NCBI RefSeq assembly: GCF_017312725.1
Contig: NZ_BOPO01000088.1
Location: forward strand, 23,139-87,138
Length of the DNA stretch: 64,000 nt
Source: Actinocatenispora comari
GTDB lineage: Bacteria; Actinomycetota; Actinomycetes; Mycobacteriales; Micromonosporaceae
Reading direction: 5' to 3'
In this document: positions 25,206 to 33,190 of the stretch, one piece after another
Numbering within the stretch: the stretch's first letter is position 1
Layout: each line of letters starts with the position of its first letter
The notes under the pieces: model-generated
Told to the model about the DNA's origin: nothing
Seen by the model: the letters and a program-made list of their open reading frames with translations, nothing else
Database searches by the model: none
Program-made: the position numbers and the translations under genes

Positions 25206-26873
25206 CTATTTCGCATCTGCATAACACTCGACGGTCGCCACGTCGAGCGGGAAGTGCACCGGCGTCGGGCCGAACAGCAGCTCCGTCGCCGCCTGCGCCG
25301 ACGCCGTCACGGCCGCCGCCACCTCACCCGCCACCTCGCGCCGGCAGTGCACCATCACCTCGTCGTGCTGGAAGAACACCAGCTCGGTGCCGGCCATCGA
25401 GGTCAACCGCCGACGCAACTCGGCCAGCAGCAACAACGCCCACTCCGCCGCCGTCGCCTGGATGACGAAGTTGCGGGTGAACCGGCCCCGGGCCCGCGCC
25501 GACGACGCCGACACCGGCTCCGCCGCCTCGGCCGGCTCGCCCGGCCCGGCGACCGGCGTCGATGCCGGCGGGCAGGTGCGACCCAGCAACGACCGCACCA
25601 GCCCGCCCTGCTCACCGACCCGGGCCGCCGCCTCCACGTACCCCACCGCGTCCGGGAACCGGCGCCGCAACGTGCCGAGCAGCGCGCCACCGGCCCCGCT
25701 GGTCCCCCCGTACATCGCGGCGAGCAGGGCGATCTTCGCCTTGCCCCGGTCGCCGTCGAACGCCGAGGCGGCGAGCGCGCCGTACAGGTCGCCGGGGCCG
25801 GCCGCGGCCGCCATGCCGCGGTCGCCGGACAGCGCCGCCAGCACCCGCGGCTCCAGCTGACCGGCGTCGGCCACCACCAGCGTCCAGCCCGGATCGGCCA
25901 CCACCGCGCGACGCACCGCCTTCGGGATCTGCAGCGCGCCGCCGCCGCGGGTGCCCCACCGCCCCGACACCACCGCACCGGCCACGTACTCCGGGCGGAA
26001 CCGGCCACCGACCACCCAGTCGGCGAGGAACTGCCAGCCGTTCGCCACGTGCAGCCGGGACAGCTCCTTGTACCGCAGCAGCGGCGCCACCGCCGGATGC
26101 TCCACCTCGCGCAGCACGTACGCCCGGGTCGAGGTCACCGTGATCCCCACCTTGCGGAACGCGGCCACCACGTCCGCCGGCGAGTCGGGGTTGAGCCGGA
26201 ACCCGAACGCCGCGTCGATCTGCGCCGCCAGCCCGGCCAGCACCGGCGGCCGGCCGCCACCGACCGGCCGGGCGCCGAGCGCCTCGGTCAGCAGCCGGTC
26301 GTGCACGTCGGCCCGCCACGGCAGGCCCACCGCGCCCAGCTCCGCCGCGGCCAGCGCGCCCGCCGACTCCACCGCGACCAGCAACCGGAACCGGCCCGGG
26401 TCGGGCAGCGCGGCGATCCGGGCCAGCTGGTCGGCGTGCACCTCGGCCACCGCGGCCAGCGGGGACGGCGCCCCGGGCAGCGGTTCCCGGGCCGGCGCGA
26501 ACAGCGCCGGCTGGCTCGGCCGGCCCGGCTGCGGAGCGCCGGTCAGCGGCTCGTCGTCCGGCACCGGCAGGTCGTGCAGCCGGGCCCAGGCGGCGGGCAG
26601 CGCGCGCGGCTCACCCCAGCGCCCGGCATGGCCCAGCAGCAGGCCCTCGGTCAGGGCGAGATCGTGGCACCGAGCCACCCGAGCACCGGCCTCCAGCAGG
26701 CTCGGATAGCAGCGGGCGGTGTCCGGCCAGACCCACCGGACGTCGGCGGCCTCACCCGCGGCGACCGCCGCGGCCAGCACCGGCGCCGCCGTCGGGGCGC
26801 CGAGCGCACCGGACGGGTCGAGGCCGGCGAGCGCACCGCCGCCGGACTCGTCGTCGTACACCGCCCATCGCAC
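25206..26873 (-). CDS. PolA-family DNA polymerase with degenerate 3'-5' exonuclease domain
   Basis: 555-aa family-A polymerase of the shortened actinobacterial type, separate from the housekeeping Pol I and without a 5' nuclease. Catalytic residues are kept: motif A VVADAGQLEPR (Asp, Glu, Arg), motif B with R, K and Y correctly spaced in DRGKAKIALLAAMYG, and motif C FFQHDEVMVHC (His-Asp-Glu). The motif B position that is Phe762 in E. coli Pol I is Leu here. The N-terminal half aligns loosely with the exonuclease fold but its acidic residues are not obvious. The GTG at 26873 gives the usual N-terminus; the GTG at 26888 is possible. The role is probably repair. Confidence 0.85.
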   Translation of the reverse strand: MRWAVYDDESGGGALAGLDPSGALGAPTAAPVLAAAVAAGEAADVRWVWPDTARCYPSLLEAGARVARCHDLALTEGLLLGHAGRWGEPRALPAAWARLHDLPVPDDEPLTGAPQPGRPSQPALFAPAREPLPGAPSPLAAVAEVHADQLARIAALPDPGRFRLLVAVESAGALAAAELGAVGLPWRADVHDRLLTEALGARPVGGGRPPVLAGLAAQIDAAFGFRLNPDSPADVVAAFRKVGITVTSTRAYVLREVEHPAVAPLLRYKELSRLHVANGWQFLADWVVGGRFRPEYVAGAVVSGRWGTRGGGALQIPKAVRRAVVADPGWTLVVADAGQLEPRVLAALSGDRGMAAAAGPGDLYGALAASAFDGDRGKAKIALLAAMYGGTSGAGGALLGTLRRRFPDAVGYVEAAARVGEQGGLVRSLLGRTCPPASTPVAGPGEPAEAAEPVSASSARARGRFTRNFVIQATAAEWALLLLAELRRRLTSMAGTELVFFQHDEVMVHCRREVAGEVAAAVTASAQAATELLFGPTPVHFPLDVATVECYADAK

Positions 26874-26914
26874 CCCCCGATCCTGCACCCACCCACCGAC
26901 AGGATCCGGGTACG

Positions 26915-26947
26915 CGACGGGGCCCGCCGGATCGGCGGGCCCCGTCG
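26915..26947 (-). terminator. Terminator of the HtrA-type protease gene
   Basis: Perfect 14-bp stem (CGACGGGGCCCGCC / GGCGGGCCCCGTCG) with a GGATC loop, 40 bp beyond the protease stop. Confidence 0.85.
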
Positions 26948-26961
26948 GATCGTCCCTCGGT

Positions 26962-27015
26962 ACTTCGCTGCCGCGAGGGTCGCGGTGTTACTTTGCTGCC
27001 GCGAGGGTCGCGGTG
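26962..27015. repeat. 28-bp tandem duplication spanning the end of the protease gene
   Basis: Two 26-bp copies (26962-26987 and 26990-27015) with one mismatch. On the minus strand the second contains the last codons and stop region of the protease; the first lies just beyond the stop. This is the same pattern as at the MFS gene. Confidence 0.9.
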
Positions 27016-28991
27016 GCGGTGTGCGTCTTACCGTCCCGGGTGTAGGTGACCTTCACCTTGTCGCCGGGCTGGTGCTGGGCCACCACCGAGACCAGCGTGT
27101 CGGAGTCCGGCACCTTGGTGTCGTCGACCTTGGTGATCACGTCACCCTTCTTCAGCCCCGCCTTGTCCGCCGGACCGCCCTTGGTGACCGCCGCGACCAG
27201 TGCACCGCTCCCGTTGCCGTTCGAGTCGCTGGCCGTCGCCACCGACACCCCGAACAGCGGGTGCTGCACCTTCTCACCCTTGATCAGCTTGTCCGCGGTG
27301 GCCTTCGCGACGTTGATCGGGATCGCGAAGCCGATCCCGATGCTGCCGCCCTGGCCGCTGCCCGAGCTGTCCGACGAGCGGATCGCGCTGTTGATCCCGA
27401 TGACCTGACCGGACATGTTCAGCAGCGGGCCGCCGGAGTTGCCGGGGTTGATCGCCGCATCGGTCTGGATCGCGTTCGGGATGGTGATCGTGCTGCTGCC
27501 CTGCTGCTGTTGCTGCTGCTGCTTCCGCGGGTCCAGGAACGGGTTCTGCTGCTGCGGCTGCTGCTGCTCGGTGGACACCGTGTAGCTGCGGTTGAGCGCC
27601 GACACGATGCCCTGCGTGACCGTGCCCTCCAGGCCGAGCGGGCTGCCGATGGCCACCACGCCGTCGCCCGGCGCCAGCTTGTCGCTGTTGCCGATGGTCG
27701 CCGGCTTCAGATCCGACTTGCCCTGCGCCTGCACCACCGCGAGGTCACCGGACGGGTCCCGCCCGACGATCTTCGCCGGCGCCGTGGTCCCGTCGTCGAA
27801 GGTGACCTGGATCGACCCGTTCCCGCCCGCGGCCGCCTCGACCACGTGGTTGTTGGTCACGATCATGCCGTTGGTCGAGATGATGACGCCGGAACCCTCG
27901 TCACCCGACTGGCCGGCCTGCACCTTCAGCGACACCACGCTCGGCCGGACCTGCTTGACCATGTCGGCGAGCGAGCCGCCCTTGGTCGAGACCGGGCTCG
28001 ACACGACCGTCGACTCCATCGGCGTGTTCCCGTCCAGCGCGTGCACGGTGACCCCACCGACCACCCCGCCGGCGAGCACCAGGATGACCGCGGCGGCACC
28101 GCCGGCGAGCCACCGGCGCGCCTTGCTCGGCGGCTTCGGCCCGTACGGCCCGGGCTGCTGCCAGCCGGGCATGCCGTACCCGGCCTGGCCGTACGCCGGG
28201 ATCTGTTGGGTGGCACCGAACTGACCGGTCGCGTCGGCCGGCCCACCGACCGGCTGCCCCGGGATCGGCTGGCCCGGCGCCGGTTGACCCGGCACCGGCT
28301 GGCCCGGGGCGGGCTGGCCGGGCATGGGCTGGCCGGCGACCGGCTGGTACGGGTCGGGCTGCTGACCGTACGGCGCCGCGGCGGGCTGCTGCGGCGCGCC
28401 AGGCTGTGGCGGCGCGGCAGGCTGTGGCGGCGCGGCAGGCTGTTGCGGCGCGGCAGGCTGTTGCGGCGCGGCCGGCTGGCCGTACGTGTCGGTGGCGTAG
28501 CCGGACGGCGCCGCGAGCTGGCCGGTCTGGTCGGTCGGCGTACCCGCGGCCGCCGGTCGGTCGGCGGCGGCCCATCCGGCTGGCGCGGCGTCGCCGGGCG
28601 GCACGGGAGAACCCGCGGCAGGCTGCTGCGGGGTGACAGCCTCTGGTCGACCAGGCGCGCCCGCGGCCCACTGCTGCTCGGCGCCCGGCGCGTTGGCGGG
28701 CGCCGCGTCGGAGGTGCTCGGTGCGGTCGCGCCGGCCGCCGGGACCACCTGCGTCACGTCCTCGCCCGGCGGCGTGTCCACCGGCTCCGCCGACGCGGCG
28801 GGCTCGGGCTGCGCGGCGGGGGCGTCGTCGGCACCGGCAGCGGGCGGCGGCACGGTCGAGCCGGGTGCTGCCTGATCGGCACCGGGCCGGTCGGCGGCGG
28901 ACGGGCCGGCCTCGGCCGGCGTGGTCGGCTGGTCTGACCCGACGGCGGGCCGCTCGTCGGCGTGGCCGGGCTCCCGGTCCTGAGAACTCAT
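26988..28991 (-). CDS. HtrA/DegP-type membrane serine protease with PDZ domain
   Basis: 667-aa envelope quality-control protease. A cytoplasmic Pro/Ala/Gln-rich region (1-290) contains repeats of the QPAAPQ and PGQPxPGQPx type. One membrane helix lies at about 294-316. The trypsin-like domain has His382 (VTNNHVVE), Asp416 (PSGDLAVV) and Ser519 (NPGNSGGPLL). The PDZ domain is at about 570-660. A glutamine-rich insertion (about 476-498, with runs of Q) sits inside the protease domain between Asp and Ser, where HtrA proteins have flexible loops. The ATG at 28991 follows GGAGG at 7 nt and overlaps the stop of an MSER leader. Confidence 0.95.
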   Translation of the reverse strand: MSSQDREPGHADERPAVGSDQPTTPAEAGPSAADRPGADQAAPGSTVPPPAAGADDAPAAQPEPAASAEPVDTPPGEDVTQVVPAAGATAPSTSDAAPANAPGAEQQWAAGAPGRPEAVTPQQPAAGSPVPPGDAAPAGWAAADRPAAAGTPTDQTGQLAAPSGYATDTYGQPAAPQQPAAPQQPAAPPQPAAPPQPGAPQQPAAAPYGQQPDPYQPVAGQPMPGQPAPGQPVPGQPAPGQPIPGQPVGGPADATGQFGATQQIPAYGQAGYGMPGWQQPGPYGPKPPSKARRWLAGGAAAVILVLAGGVVGGVTVHALDGNTPMESTVVSSPVSTKGGSLADMVKQVRPSVVSLKVQAGQSGDEGSGVIISTNGMIVTNNHVVEAAAGGNGSIQVTFDDGTTAPAKIVGRDPSGDLAVVQAQGKSDLKPATIGNSDKLAPGDGVVAIGSPLGLEGTVTQGIVSALNRSYTVSTEQQQPQQQNPFLDPRKQQQQQQQGSSTITIPNAIQTDAAINPGNSGGPLLNMSGQVIGINSAIRSSDSSGSGQGGSIGIGFAIPINVAKATADKLIKGEKVQHPLFGVSVATASDSNGNGSGALVAAVTKGGPADKAGLKKGDVITKVDDTKVPDSDTLVSVVAQHQPGDKVKVTYTRDGKTHTATATLAAAK

Positions 28992-29061
28992 GGCCGGCCT
29001 CCGCTTCGCCGCATCCGGCCAGCGCCGTGCCGCTGGGTCGCTCGCTGTCGCTCGCTCATGG
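28987..29061 (-). repeat. MSER leader element upstream of the protease gene
   Basis: CCATGAG occurs at both ends (28987-28993 and 29055-29061, minus strand), 68 bp apart, enclosing GAGCGAGCGACAGCGAGCG. The design is the same as before hutI (9952-10041): start codon, GAGCGAGCG motif, then a second copy of the start-codon sequence that begins the gene. Confidence 0.7.
28988..29059 (-). CDS. Leader ORF coupled to the protease gene
   Basis: 23-residue frame starting MSERQRATQ. Its TGA lies in the ATGA of the protease start. It lacks a strong Shine-Dalgarno of its own, unlike the hutI leader; the GGAGG for the protease lies inside it. Probably a by-product of the inserted element that couples translation. 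Confidence 0.4.
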   Translation of the reverse strand: MSERQRATQRHGAGRMRRSGGRP

Positions 29062-29136
29062 GGTCAGATTTGCTCGATACCCTGCGGTCGGCCTGGGGTC
29101 TCCCTGAGAATCCCCTGGGAGCGTGAATCCCGTCTG

Positions 29137-29171
29137 GGGATCACTGTCCGAATCGTTCGGACAGTGATCCC
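29137..29171 (-). terminator. Terminator after the M60-like peptidase
   Basis: Perfect 16-bp stem (GGGATCACTGTCCGAA / TTCGGACAGTGATCCC) with a TCG loop, 37 bp beyond the stop of the peptidase gene. It closes the beta-helix, lyase and peptidase unit. Confidence 0.88.
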
Positions 29172-29208
29172 GCAGTCGCTCGTGTCGATGCGTTCCGGCA
29201 CGCAGCGG

Positions 29209-30534
29209 TCACTCGTGCAGGGTGCTCGGGTCCACCGTCGGCGCCGGCAGGCCCAGCGCGGCGACGGCGGCGCGCGCGTCGTCGGTGAGCGGTACGCCCC
29301 ACCGATCGTAGAACGCGGTCAGGTCGGCCCCGGCGACCCGGCTGGTGTACACCGCGAGGTAACCGAACCGCACCTCGGTCGCGTCCGGCGCGTCCCACTC
29401 CGTCGGCGGGTTCTCCCGCCGGATCAACCGGTGCAGCCGCGGCCAGAAGTCGGCACCGAAGCCGAGCGTCAGCTGGTTGAGCATCACCAGCTTCTCGTAC
29501 GCGCCGAACGTGCTCGCGTAGTCCACCCCGGCGGTGCCGAGCTTCGGCAGCGCACTCTGGTACGGGGTGAGCCCGGTCTTGCTGTCCGGCACCGTCAACC
29601 GCGGCTGGTCGCCCAGTGCCCTGCCGACCGCGAGCGCGTACAGGTTGACGCTGACCTCGGTGAGCACCGCCGGCTTGTAGGCGAACTGCTGGTGCTCGTG
29701 ACCGAGCTCGTGCCACATGCCCCACCCGTTGGTACGCAACGCATCCAGCACCAACAGCCGGTCCAGGTACGAGTTCGGGAAGGCCATGTAGCCGTGCGAG
29801 GTGTAGGCGGCCACGCCCGGCCCGGTCGCGGTGATGTTGACGAAGTGGTACGGGTGGGCGTTGCGCCGGTCGATCGGGTGCCGGCCGTCGAGCCCGCTGG
29901 TGGCGTCCTCGACCGCCACGATGCGCGCGAACAGCGCCAGCAACCCCGACTGGTCCTGGTCGGCGTACTGCCGGGCCGAGTCGAGTTGCACGGTGAGGAT
30001 CACGTGGTCGGCGGTCAGCTCGGCCCACGGCGTGATCCGCTGGTCGAGCTGCCGGCGGAACTCCGCGTTGCTGGTGTGCCCGAGCCGGAAGTACGGCACC
30101 GGCTGCGCCGCGCCGCCCAGCGTCACCGCCACCGGCTCACCGTGCCCGACCGCGGACAGGTACACCATGCCGCCGTGCGGGTCGGACACGGTGTTCGCAC
30201 CGACGGCCAGGGGGTAGCTGCGGGGCGCCTTCGCGGCGTCGTCCGCGTCCGGCGCGCCGATGTGCAGCGCCGGTACCACCGGTCCACGGTGGACGGTCAC
30301 CGCCAACGGCGTGTTCGGTGGCAGGTAGTAGCCGGTGGACTCGAAATCGGTGGCGCGCAACGCCTGCGCCAGCCGCAGCCGTTCCGCCTCGGCGGACGGC
30401 TTGGCGGTGAACGTGACGGTGCGGTCAGCGGTCGGGCCGGGTGCAGAGGCGGCCGTACCGGACCGGATGCCGGTCGCCGCGACGGCGGCGACCGCCGCGA
30501 CCGAACCGAGCAGTGCCCGTCTGGACAGAGACAT
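29209..30534 (-). CDS. Secreted M60-like (enhancin-type) zinc metallopeptidase
   Basis: 441-aa exported peptidase. The N-terminus has a Tat-like signal (SRRALLG, then Ala/Val-rich to about residue 30). The zinc site is HELGH at 275-279 within GWGMWHELGHEHQQ, followed by the third ligand Glu293 (LTEVSVNLYA), the gluzincin pattern of the M60 family. Characterised M60 enzymes cut O-glycosylated proteins such as mucins. The ATG at 30534 follows GGAGG at 6 nt. It stands 111 bp downstream of the PL8 lyase in the same orientation, so protein backbones carrying glycans may be part of the substrate. The target is inferred from the family. Confidence 0.88.
   Translation of the reverse strand: MSLSRRALLGSVAAVAAVAATGIRSGTAASAPGPTADRTVTFTAKPSAEAERLRLAQALRATDFESTGYYLPPNTPLAVTVHRGPVVPALHIGAPDADDAAKAPRSYPLAVGANTVSDPHGGMVYLSAVGHGEPVAVTLGGAAQPVPYFRLGHTSNAEFRRQLDQRITPWAELTADHVILTVQLDSARQYADQDQSGLLALFARIVAVEDATSGLDGRHPIDRRNAHPYHFVNITATGPGVAAYTSHGYMAFPNSYLDRLLVLDALRTNGWGMWHELGHEHQQFAYKPAVLTEVSVNLYALAVGRALGDQPRLTVPDSKTGLTPYQSALPKLGTAGVDYASTFGAYEKLVMLNQLTLGFGADFWPRLHRLIRRENPPTEWDAPDATEVRFGYLAVYTSRVAGADLTAFYDRWGVPLTDDARAAVAALGLPAPTVDPSTLHE
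30282..30294. repeat. 13-mer palindrome GTCCACNGTGGAC, copy 4
   Basis: GTCCACGGTGGAC inside the M60-like peptidase gene. A 12-of-13 variant lies at 30543, next to the start of the same gene. Confidence 0.6.
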
Positions 30535-30645
30535 GGGAACCTCCACAGTGGACAACAGCGCGCCGCGACGACGGCGCACGGGACTGTCGCGCGTCGCGAC
30601 GCGCGGGTGATGGACGGCGAAGCGTCGGCCGACGGCCGGGTCGGG

Positions 30646-33048
30646 TCAGCGTTCGAGCGTCGCGGTGTGGGTGGCGCCGCCGGAGCCGCCGACCGTGACG
30701 GCCAGCACCGCCTGCGGCCGGGACGACTCCAGCCGTACCGTGGGGCCCGCGTCGACCAGCCGGCGCGCCGGGAACGGCAGCGTCACCCGGACCGTGTCGG
30801 CGGTGCGGCTCGGATCGCTGACCGCGACGGTGATCCGGTCGCCCGCCACGGCGACCAGGACGGCGGCGGGTCCGTCGGTGGCCAGCCGTCCGGCCCGGCC
30901 GGCGGCCTGGAACGCGGCCATGGTCAGCTGCGGCCGGGCCACCTGGATCGCCTGCACCGCGGCGGTGTTGGCGAGCACCCGGACCGGCGGGTCGGCCGCC
31001 CAGCGCGCGGTGGCCGCGGCCGAGGCGGTGGGCAGCAGTACGTAGCGGTAGCTCGCATCCGTCGGCGTCGTGCCGTGGTCGAACCACAGGCTCAGGTACC
31101 GGCGGGTCAGTTCGTCGCCATCGCCCGCGGTGTCCGAGCCGGTGTTGACGTCGTGCCAGGCGCCGGTGCGTTCGGCCCGCTCGGCGTGCAGCACCGCGTC
31201 GCCGCCGAACACGTACCCGCCGACGCCATCCAGGTGTGCCCACCGGGCGCGGGCGAACCGTGACTGCCAGCCGAGATCGCCGGGCTGCCGGTGCCCGTCG
31301 ACCAGCAACCGGTTGGTACCGGCGGCATGCAGGTTCCGGTTCTCCACGATGGACAGCACCGGATGATCGTCGCCGGCGCGGCCGATCCCGGCGCCGAGCG
31401 CGACCACCGCGTCGTCGAGCAGGAACCACGACTTGCGCGCGGTGATGGTCCTGTCGTAGGACGTGAACGCCATCCCGACGACGCCGTACCGGTCCAGGCT
31501 GGTACCGCCGACCCAGGCATCGAAGGCCAGCGGGCCGGACGTACCGTTGCTGACCGCGTCGGACCGCGGCTCGGTGCCGACCGTGACGCCGGGCAGCCGG
31601 TACGGGTCGACGGTCGGCCAGAACCCGTCGGAGAACTGCGCCAGGTCGTCGGCGAGGTAGAGGTAGCTCATCCCGTCGCCGGTGTACCAGCCGTGCAGGT
31701 TCTCACCGTTGCCGCACTCGTACCGGAAGATCCGGTCGGAGCTGAGCCCGAGCGTGAACGACCAGTCCCGGCGCCGGTGCACGATCCGGTCCTGGTGCGG
31801 GAACTGCCGGTGGTACTCCGGTTCCGGCGCCGGCGTGACGCCGCGGTCGGCGAGCACCGCCTTGGCCGCCGCCAGTTCCGGCAGTGTGGCGGTGGCGAGG
31901 AACGGGCGGGCGGTGTCGCGGCGCAGCCAGCCCTTCGCCAGCGCGCGGAAGCGGGCCGGGTAGGACGCCGGTGCGCCCTGGGCGAGCAGCAGCACGCTGT
32001 TGACGATGCCGTGCCCCGCGTCGTGGTCGGAGGATGCCTGCCGGGACACCGCCCGGCCGCGCACGCAGTCCATCATCGCGCCGTTGGTCACGAACGGCGC
32101 GTAGCTCGCGGACACCGCGTCCAGCACCACGTTCTGGTTCGGGTCGGTGATCGCCCAGCTCGATCCCGCCAGCAGCAACAGCAGCCGGGAGATGTCGTCG
32201 AGCAGCACCGCACCGTACGAGCCGACGTACGGGATGGCGTCGTGCTGGATGAACGACCCGTCCCGGTAGAACCCGTCGCCGCTGGTGACGTACTGGAAGA
32301 TGCTGTACCGGCCGTCGTCGCGGACGTCCGACACGCCGTCGCGGGCGAGCGCGATCCGGTCGCCGTCCCGGGCGACGATCCCGGACAGCGCGACGATCAC
32401 CGCCTTGTCCATCCGGTTCGCACCGGTCTCGGCGAGGCTCGGATAGTTGGTCCGCCGGTAAGCGTTCGGCACGAAGTGGCCGATGACCCGCAGGTGGCCG
32501 GCGAGCTGGTCGGCGGGCACCTGCCCCGACAGCAGCACCAGGATCTGCACCAGCGTCTTCGGGCAGCCGATCTCCCAGTTCCACCAGTTGCCGACCTCGC
32601 GCGCGTTCTCGTTGAACCGCTTGCGATACACCAGATCCAGCGCACCGACCACCGCGGCGAGCACGTCGTCGTCGCCGTACCGGGCGGCGCCCTCGGTCGC
32701 CCACGCGACGGCGAGCGTCAGCAGCCGGTTGAGGCAGGCGTTCGCGTTGACACCGTCGGTGGCGGTCAGCGGCAGGTCGGGCCACGGCGTCGCCGCGCCA
32801 GCCGCGGTGTCCATGGTCTGCCAGACCTGGTCGGCAGCGTCGTCCACAGCGGACAGTGCGCGGGCCACGTCCGGGTCGCTCGGATCGACGGTACCGCCGG
32901 TGAGCAGCGCGGCCCACCGGGCCCGCAGCGTCTCGAACTCGTCGGCGTCCCCGGCGCTGGCCGGGCGGGGCACGAGGAGCGACGCACCGCCGACCGCACC
33001 GACGGCCGCGGCACCGAGGGCCAACGCCCGTCTCCGGCTGAGCTCCAT
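30646..33048 (-). CDS. Secreted polysaccharide lyase family 8
   Basis: 800-aa lyase of the hyaluronate/chondroitin/xanthan lyase family. A Tat-type signal (SRRRALALG, cleavage near residue 33) is followed by the alpha/alpha toroid (to about 380) and beta-sandwich domains. The catalytic triad is visible: Asn211 (TGANRMD), His269 (SFIQHDAIP) and Tyr278 (GSYGA); the nine-residue His-Tyr spacing matches characterised PL8 enzymes. NWWNWEIG at 154-161 is the aromatic patch. It cleaves uronic-acid polysaccharides by beta-elimination. The ATG at 33048 follows AAGGAGA. Which uronate polymer it attacks cannot be told. Confidence 0.93.
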   Translation of the reverse strand: MELSRRRALALGAAAVGAVGGASLLVPRPASAGDADEFETLRARWAALLTGGTVDPSDPDVARALSAVDDAADQVWQTMDTAAGAATPWPDLPLTATDGVNANACLNRLLTLAVAWATEGAARYGDDDVLAAVVGALDLVYRKRFNENAREVGNWWNWEIGCPKTLVQILVLLSGQVPADQLAGHLRVIGHFVPNAYRRTNYPSLAETGANRMDKAVIVALSGIVARDGDRIALARDGVSDVRDDGRYSIFQYVTSGDGFYRDGSFIQHDAIPYVGSYGAVLLDDISRLLLLLAGSSWAITDPNQNVVLDAVSASYAPFVTNGAMMDCVRGRAVSRQASSDHDAGHGIVNSVLLLAQGAPASYPARFRALAKGWLRRDTARPFLATATLPELAAAKAVLADRGVTPAPEPEYHRQFPHQDRIVHRRRDWSFTLGLSSDRIFRYECGNGENLHGWYTGDGMSYLYLADDLAQFSDGFWPTVDPYRLPGVTVGTEPRSDAVSNGTSGPLAFDAWVGGTSLDRYGVVGMAFTSYDRTITARKSWFLLDDAVVALGAGIGRAGDDHPVLSIVENRNLHAAGTNRLLVDGHRQPGDLGWQSRFARARWAHLDGVGGYVFGGDAVLHAERAERTGAWHDVNTGSDTAGDGDELTRRYLSLWFDHGTTPTDASYRYVLLPTASAAATARWAADPPVRVLANTAAVQAIQVARPQLTMAAFQAAGRAGRLATDGPAAVLVAVAGDRITVAVSDPSRTADTVRVTLPFPARRLVDAGPTVRLESSRPQAVLAVTVGGSGGATHTATLER

Positions 33049-33190
33049 ACCGGTCTCCTTCACTGGTCGTAGGACGGCTGTGGTGTCCGAGCTGCCCGTG
33101 CCTGCCGCGAGGCCGGCCCGCGGCTAGCCGGACGGTGGCCCTCGCGACCCCCGAAACCGAACCGCCGCAGCGCGGGCTTCGAGACAGGCC

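Noticed and set aside
25254..28937. 1,200-codon plus-strand open frame opposite the PolA-like and HtrA genes
   Set aside because: Arg/His/Gly-rich shadow translation with no motifs; both minus-strand genes are clear.
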